The notes beneath the pieces were generated by a model. That model worked only from the letters and a program-made list of their open reading frames with translations. It made no database searches and was not told the origin of the DNA. Of a stretch of DNA of 10,636 nt, positions 6,789 to 10,636 are shown one piece after another (positions within the stretch are counted from its first letter, which is position 1; every line of letters starts with the position of its first letter). Source of the stretch: Acidocella sp. (GTDB lineage: Bacteria > Pseudomonadota > Alphaproteobacteria > Acetobacterales > Acetobacteraceae); the NCBI GenBank assembly GCA_029077775.1, contig JAQNCU010000072.1:1-10636 (forward strand). The letters are read 5' to 3'. Both the position numbers and the translations under genes were made by a program.

Positions 6789-8582
6789 TCAGGCGGCTTG
6801 TTTTGCGGTGCAGGCGGCCAGCGCGTTGGCCAGTTTTGTCTCGTCTATGGCTTTGCCGATGGCGACCACCCTTGCGGTTTCATCAGACGTGGCGGCGAAG
6901 GCGGCGATGCTGGGACGACCCCCAGCAACATCGAAATTCACCCAGCCGGCACCGCACCGGGCAAGCCCCTTCACGCGGCGGATGTCACCGAACCGACCAC
7001 GGGCGATGCTCTCCAGCACTGCGTACAGCGCGTCGGTATCGAAAATACCGGGCAAATTCGTAGTCCATGAGGAAAAGCCGAGTTCGCCTGCAGCGTGGTC
7101 ATGTGCGTGTTCATGGGCGTGATCGTCGGCGTGATCGTGGGCGTGGTTGTGCGCATGGTCATGCTCGCAAAGCGCGTCACATTCATGTGCCTCGTGGGGA
7201 GGCTTGTTTGCCACCAGCGTCAGCACCGCCACAGGCTCGGCATCGACCCGTCCGTAACGGGCGGTGACGATCCGCACGGCGGGGTTGAGACGGCGCAGGG
7301 TCTCCGCCACCATCTGGCGCTCAGCCGGGGAGGCGATGTCCGCCTTGTTGATGACCAAGGTTGAGGCAAGCCGCGCCTGGGCGCCAAAATGCGCGGGCAA
7401 TGCGGCGTAGTCGGCCAGGAACGCCCCGGCATCGATCACGGTTGTGACATTCAGCGCCTTGACGAAAGCTTTGAGCGCCGGGCGCTGCATCACGCCGATC
7501 AGTGAGGCGATATCCGCGACACCTGAGGGTTCAATCAGCACACGGTCGGGGGCGAAGCGTGTAACCGTCTCTTGCAATTGGGTGGCGAGATCGTCGCGCA
7601 GCGAGCAGCATATGCAGCCATTGGGCAGTTCGACGATATCGGCACCCTGTGCTGCCAACAACGAACCATCGATCCCCACGGCCGCGAAATCATTAACCAG
7701 CACCACGGTTTTGCCCGAGATTTTTTGGTCCGCCGCGGCGAGATCCGCGAGGCGGGCGCGCATATAGGTGGTTTTTCCGGCACCCAGGAACCCGGCGGTG
7801 ATCTCGACCTCGAACGCCTTATTCACCTTGCGTGATGCCAGACCCCATTTCCACAGCTTGCCCGCAGGCAGCGGGATAACCAGGAACCAATGTTCCAGGA
7901 TCGCCAGGGTCATCATGGTGGCGAGGAACGTATCGCCCGAGCGCGTGAACGCCGTGCTGGCATGTGCCGCGTGTTCCCACAGCATGGTGGTGATGACCAT
8001 CGAAATGGTGATCGAAAAGGGGAAGAATAAATTCATCGGCTTGGATTTGAGGAAGCTCTTCAGGAATGTCAGATGTTCCGGCAGAAACTCCTCGTTGAGG
8101 TTGCGCACGCCGAAAAACACGTTGAGCTTGGCGCTCTGGTGCATCCACCACAGCACCATGAAGGTCCACATGCCGATCTGGTTCGGCTGGTGCCAGGTGA
8201 GCGCCACGATGGCGAGCCCTGAGCCGATGATGGCGAGTTCATGATAAAGGCTGGTCTGCACGGCGTGGACGAAATGCGCCCAGCCGCCACAACCCTCAAC
8301 ACAGGGTTGTTTGCGCGGCCCGGTGACATACCCCATGTAGAACGTAATTTCCTGCCAGCCCCAGGCGAACAGGCCAAAGAAAAACGCCTCATAGGCGGAT
8401 TTCAGCGTGCTGTTAGCAGCGGTGACATGCAATCCGACCAGACAACCGGCCAACACCAGGCTCGCCCCAACCACACTGTATTTGAAGGTCCGGCGCGGCA
8501 GATTATCCAGATAGATGATGGCACCGGTAGAGAACCACCAGACGAACAGCGCGAACAAAGCGGGGTAAACATAGGCGTGCAT
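6789..8582 (-). CDS. puhE: PuhE photosynthetic assembly protein fused to a CobW/G3E GTPase
   Basis: One uninterrupted 597-residue frame joins two families. Residues 1-250 are PuhE (photosynthetic complex assembly protein 2, DUF3623), with the family's LPRRTFKYS, GWQEITFYMGYVTGPR, SAKLNVFFGVRNLNEEFLPEH and LEHWFLVIPLP. I see about seven membrane helices near residues 3-24, 36-55, 64-86, 110-129, 136-157, 183-203 and 218-239. Residues 258-595 are a full COG0523 GTPase: Walker A GFLGAGKTT (264-272), NGCICCSL (321-328, the CxCC metal site), IEPSGVAD (350-357), NKAD (412-415), a His-rich loop (463-497), and a CobW C-terminal domain beginning near GFSSWTTNLPG (502-512). PuhE helps assemble or keep the reaction centre and LH1. 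CobW-type proteins deliver metals such as Zn or Co. The role of the joint protein is unknown. Positive-inside loops place the GTPase in the cytoplasm. ATG 8582 lies 18 nt after acsF with AAGGA nearby. Confidence 0.92.
   Translation of the reverse strand: MHAYVYPALFALFVWWFSTGAIIYLDNLPRRTFKYSVVGASLVLAGCLVGLHVTAANSTLKSAYEAFFFGLFAWGWQEITFYMGYVTGPRKQPCVEGCGGWAHFVHAVQTSLYHELAIIGSGLAIVALTWHQPNQIGMWTFMVLWWMHQSAKLNVFFGVRNLNEEFLPEHLTFLKSFLKSKPMNLFFPFSITISMVITTMLWEHAAHASTAFTRSGDTFLATMMTLAILEHWFLVIPLPAGKLWKWGLASRKVNKAFEVEITAGFLGAGKTTYMRARLADLAAADQKISGKTVVLVNDFAAVGIDGSLLAAQGADIVELPNGCICCSLRDDLATQLQETVTRFAPDRVLIEPSGVADIASLIGVMQRPALKAFVKALNVTTVIDAGAFLADYAALPAHFGAQARLASTLVINKADIASPAERQMVAETLRRLNPAVRIVTARYGRVDAEPVAVLTLVANKPPHEAHECDALCEHDHAHNHAHDHADDHAHEHAHDHAAGELGFSSWTTNLPGIFDTDALYAVLESIARGRFGDIRRVKGLARCGAGWVNFDVAGGRPSIAAFAATSDETARVVAIGKAIDETKLANALAACTAKQAA
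7092..7196 (-). repeat. Histidine-rich repeat tract in the CobW domain
   Basis: This stretch encodes residues 463-497 of the fusion protein, with about 14 His mixed with Asp, Glu and Ala in short HDHAHEHA-like units, plus two Cys (468 and 472) near its start. At the DNA level it is a degenerate 6-12 nt repeat that could expand or contract by slippage. Such loops are common metal-binding inserts in Zn- or Ni-related G3E GTPases. Confidence 0.8.
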
Positions 8583-8600
8583 GGCAACGATCCTTATTGG

Positions 8601-9656
8601 CTACCAGCTCGGTGCCATGCGGATATCCGCAGGCAACGCATGGGATTTCGGGGTGAGCAGGAATAAACGCAGGAACGTGAAACCAGCGCGGGCCTGGAGG
8701 CCAAGTTTGCGGACCCGTTTGAACGGCCGCGGGGTTTTCGCGAGATCAGCCATCGCCTCAGCAATGTGGCGCATGGTCTCCAGCCCGGCGGCGAAGGCCG
8801 GGTTGTCGAGGTCGAGGCTGACCGGGAAGGTTTGTTTTGCGATCTCACTGGTGATACGGAACACCTGGAAATCATAATCCGTGGGGTCGAGCCCGAGGGC
8901 GGCATGGAAGGCCGGGCGGGCATGGTCGCGCACATACATGGTGGCGAACACGGCCAGCAGAAAAAACCGGATCCAGAGCTTGTTCACGCCGCGCAGCATC
9001 CAGGGGTTGGCGCGCATCAGCAGCGCGAAAGCCTCACCATGGCGGAATTCGTCATTGCACCATTCACGGAACCATTTGAAAATCGGGTGGATACGCAGTT
9101 CCGGGTGGCGTTCGAGCTGGCGGAAGATTGTGATGTACCGGGCGTAGCCGATTTTCTCCGAGAGATAGGTGGCGTAGAAAATGAATTTCGGCTGAAAAAA
9201 CCTATATTTTTTGGCGCGTGTTAAAAACCCGAGATCGACCTTCATGTTAAGGTCACGCAGCGCGTCATTGATGAAACCGGCATGGCGCGCCTCATCACGG
9301 CTCATGTAACCGAACAGGGCTCTGAGGTCGGGGTGTTTCACGCGCTTTTTGATCTCGGCATAAAGCACGCAGCCGGAGAATTCCGCGGTCACCGAGGAGA
9401 CCAGGAAATCCATCAGCTCACCGCGCAACTGCGGCTCCATCGCCGACAGATCAATCGCGAATTCATCGGTGCGGACGAAGTGGCCCTTGTTCGGGTCGGC
9501 TTTGAACTCGGCCAGCAGCGCATCCCATTTTTCGCGGACCGAGGATACGTCGATATTCTCGAGCGCCGCGAAATCAGTGGTGTAAAACGCCGGGCTCAGC
9601 ACCGTGCTGGTTTGCGCCATTTTGGTGGTGTCGTTCGGGGCGGATATCGCGTTCAT
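8601..9656 (-). CDS. acsF: Mg-protoporphyrin IX monomethyl ester oxidative cyclase (aerobic)
   Basis: AcsF is the di-iron oxygenase that builds the fifth (isocyclic) ring of bacteriochlorophyll using O2, yielding protochlorophyllide. Starting at ATG 9656 it has 351 residues, normal for the family. The di-iron ligands are visible: E92 in TAEFSG, E122 and H125 in DEARH, E167 in LSEKIGYARY, and E203 and H206 in DEFRHGEA. I chose ATG 9656 because GAAAGG (9666-9671) precedes it by 9 nt; an in-frame TTG at 9665 would abut that site. It follows the small upstream gene by 5 nt and precedes puhE by 18 nt, a usual neighbourhood for acsF. Its presence implies pigment synthesis with oxygen available. The oxygen-independent cyclase BchE is not in this window. 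Confidence 0.97.
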   Translation of the reverse strand: MNAISAPNDTTKMAQTSTVLSPAFYTTDFAALENIDVSSVREKWDALLAEFKADPNKGHFVRTDEFAIDLSAMEPQLRGELMDFLVSSVTAEFSGCVLYAEIKKRVKHPDLRALFGYMSRDEARHAGFINDALRDLNMKVDLGFLTRAKKYRFFQPKFIFYATYLSEKIGYARYITIFRQLERHPELRIHPIFKWFREWCNDEFRHGEAFALLMRANPWMLRGVNKLWIRFFLLAVFATMYVRDHARPAFHAALGLDPTDYDFQVFRITSEIAKQTFPVSLDLDNPAFAAGLETMRHIAEAMADLAKTPRPFKRVRKLGLQARAGFTFLRLFLLTPKSHALPADIRMAPSW

Positions 9657-9661
9657 CTCGC

Positions 9662-9946
9662 TCAACCTTTCGTGTCGATCGGTTGGAAACCGACCTCGTA
9701 GAGTTCCGTGATTTCAAAAATGGACGCCAGCCGGGTGAAGGCGCGGATAATCGGATTGGCCCGGAACAAGGTGGCGCGGCGCTGGCCCGTGTAGATATCA
9801 CCATATTCAATGCCGGTTGGCGCGTCATGGATCAGGACCATATCGCCCGGGCCGATTTCAGCGCCGTCGGGGATGGCGTGGGCATGAAAACTATAGAAAG
9901 TCTGCTCGATGTCGATATCGCAGATCAGCTCGATGGTGCGGGTCAT
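9662..9946 (-). CDS. Conserved small photosynthesis-cluster protein, function unknown
   Basis: This is a 94-residue soluble protein with no signal peptide or membrane helix. It has a central PGDMVLIHDAPTGIEYGD (33-50) and a tail FEITELYEVGFQP (77-89). From memory, similar proteins of about 100 residues (a GDEV.VHGAPT-like core and an ELTELY.V.F tail) sit between puhC and acsF in other purple-bacterial clusters, with no assigned function. I therefore give no gene symbol. The R. capsulatus puhD product is, as I recall, shorter, so I do not equate them. The gene starts in a 4-nt ATGA overlap with the puhC stop and ends 5 nt before acsF, so translation is tightly linked to both. A role in assembly or in helping the cyclase is possible from context only. 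Confidence 0.85.
   Translation of the reverse strand: MTRTIELICDIDIEQTFYSFHAHAIPDGAEIGPGDMVLIHDAPTGIEYGDIYTGQRRATLFRANPIIRAFTRLASIFEITELYEVGFQPIDTKG
9666..9671 (-). promoter_or_regulatory. Shine-Dalgarno of acsF
   Basis: The minus strand reads GAAAGG, 9 nt before ATG 9656 and inside the end of the upstream gene. It touches the alternative TTG at 9665 directly, which argues against that start. Confidence 0.6.
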
Positions 9947-10425
9947 GGCTGGGCCTTTTTGGTGAAAAAATTCGCGAACTCATGCACATTGCTGGGCCCG
10001 AAAGCCTCCAACTCGACATGCTGGCCGGTGGTGGGGTCGGATAGGGACATGCGGCCACCGGGAAACTCGGTAAGGGTGAACGGGGATTGCGTGCCGATGC
10101 CCACCCGTTGCCGGTAATTATACAGCATCCGCAAGGTCATCCGCAGAAACCCGTCATCACGCGCCGGGATCACGGCGATCTGCGTGGCCGTGGCGGCGTT
10201 GCGCACGGCCACACCGCCATCCGGCAAATCCGCGAATGTTAATGACAGGCTGGCCAATGAGGGCGGCGGCGGCGGCGCGGCGGCAAAGCCGGTCAGCCGC
10301 GCGACGGTGGCGACCAGCAGCGTGCCACCCAGCATGACCACAGCGGCGACTGTAATGACCCGTACCGCCAGGCGGGGTGCCGGACGGGGTGTGGTGGGCA
10401 AGCGCCGTGTGGCCGTCGCGCTCAC
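9943..10425 (-). CDS. puhC: Photosynthetic complex assembly protein PuhC
   Basis: PuhC is a membrane-anchored protein needed for proper reaction centre-LH1 assembly in Rhodobacter. From GTG 10425 it has 160 residues, close to the roughly 162 known for the family. Residues 1-20 form a basic Pro-rich cytoplasmic lead, about 21-45 a single membrane helix, and 51-55 a PPPPP linker. The rest is a periplasmic domain with the family-like block DDGFLRMTLRMLYNYRQRVG (90-109), PFTLTEFPGGRMSLSDP (115-131) and GPSNVHEFANFF at the end. An in-frame ATG lies 38 codons upstream (10539), but it falls inside puhB. The GTG overlaps the puhB stop as GTGA, so I prefer that start. Its own TGA overlaps the ATG of the next gene. 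Confidence 0.9.
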   Translation of the reverse strand: MSATATRRLPTTPRPAPRLAVRVITVAAVVMLGGTLLVATVARLTGFAAAPPPPPSLASLSLTFADLPDGGVAVRNAATATQIAVIPARDDGFLRMTLRMLYNYRQRVGIGTQSPFTLTEFPGGRMSLSDPTTGQHVELEAFGPSNVHEFANFFTKKAQP

Positions 10426-10636
10426 GCCGCGTGCGCCAGAATGGGCGATACGGCGGGCAAGGATGCCGGGCCCGTGGCAATGGTCTGGCGCAGCGCCTGC
10501 GACAAAATGGCGGCGGCATGCTCGGGCTGGGGGATGCAACGCAGCAGCGGCTCACGGCTGCCCTGCTTGCCACCCTTTACATGCGGCCACAGCAACAGAT
10601 AGGCGAGCCTGGTGGCGGCCGGCAAACGCAGGGAAA
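10422..10636 (-). CDS. puhB: Photosynthetic complex assembly protein PuhB, C-terminal end only
   Basis: Only the last 71 codons are in the window; the frame runs open through the right edge. The visible part reads SLRLPAATRLAYLLLWPHV, then EPLLRCIPQPEHAAAILSQA and a short tail. This resembles the end of PuhB, a three-helix membrane protein that helps assemble the reaction centre and LH1. In the family this region ends with a WPH motif and an LRC(I/V)P block. The TGA overlaps the puhC GTG start. The call rests on these motifs and on the puhB-puhC order; the N-terminal membrane part cannot be seen. Confidence 0.88.
   Translation of the reverse strand, partial: SLRLPAATRLAYLLLWPHVKGGKQGSREPLLRCIPQPEHAAAILSQALRQTIATGPASLPAVSPILAHAA

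Noticed and set aside
6326..7063. Plus-strand open frame of 245 codons opposite hemA and puhE-cobW
   Set aside because: It spans the end of one real gene and the start of another on the opposite strand, and its product has low-complexity Arg-rich sequence.
9657..9665. TTG start for acsF at 9665
   Set aside because: The ribosome site directly abuts the TTG, while ATG 9656 has proper spacing and loses only three residues.
10262..10284. GGC triplet run in puhC
   Set aside because: It simply encodes the PPPPP linker after the membrane helix; nothing suggests a separate element.
10426..10539. Upstream ATG start for puhC
   Set aside because: It lies within puhB and adds a Cys/His/Arg-rich stretch unlike PuhC. 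The GTGA overlap is the natural start.

Overview
This window is part of a purple-bacterial photosynthesis gene cluster. Nearly every gene belongs to bacteriochlorophyll synthesis, reaction-centre assembly or photosynthetic electron transfer. The DNA is GC-rich. It encodes a 5-aminolevulinate synthase (the Shemin route) and the oxygen-dependent cyclase AcsF. It also encodes a Tat-exported HiPIP whose cysteine spacing matches my recollection of the Iro protein of Acidithiobacillus. Together these suggest an alphaproteobacterial aerobic or facultative phototroph, possibly an acidophilic Acetobacteraceae (Acidiphilium, Rhodopila or Acidisphaera type). The family assignment is inference.

Layout from left to right. 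Positions 1-2732 (minus) hold about three quarters of bchH, the large Mg-chelatase subunit, with its C-terminus cut by the window edge. A short AT-rich divergent region with nested repeats (2784-2823) separates it from bchP (2866-4038, plus), the geranylgeranyl reductase. A hairpin (4048-4075) lies between bchP and a convergent HiPIP gene (4092-4355, minus). From 4510 to the right edge all genes lie on the minus strand in a tight run. In transcription order they are puhB (partial), puhC, a small conserved gene of unknown function, acsF, a puhE-cobW fusion, hemA and hemC. Several of these genes overlap by 4 nt or are a few bases apart, so one operon is likely. There is no stretch over 300 bases without a gene, and I saw no tRNA, rRNA, mobile element or CRISPR array.

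How the genes work together: HemA and HemC make the early tetrapyrrole precursors. BchH presents protoporphyrin IX for Mg insertion. AcsF closes the isocyclic ring, and BchP reduces the esterifying alcohol tail to phytyl. PuhB, PuhC and PuhE are assembly factors for the reaction centre and light-harvesting complex 1. HiPIP probably carries electrons back to the reaction centre.

The most unusual item is the 597-residue protein at 6789-8582. A seven-helix PuhE membrane domain runs in one frame into a complete CobW/G3E-type metallochaperone GTPase with GAGKTT, CxCC, NKAD and a histidine-rich loop. Predicted topology puts the GTPase in the cytoplasm. It may tie metal handling to photosystem assembly. 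Other points of note are hemC coupled to hemA inside the cluster, the HiPIP gene inside the cluster, and bchH lying away from its usual neighbours.
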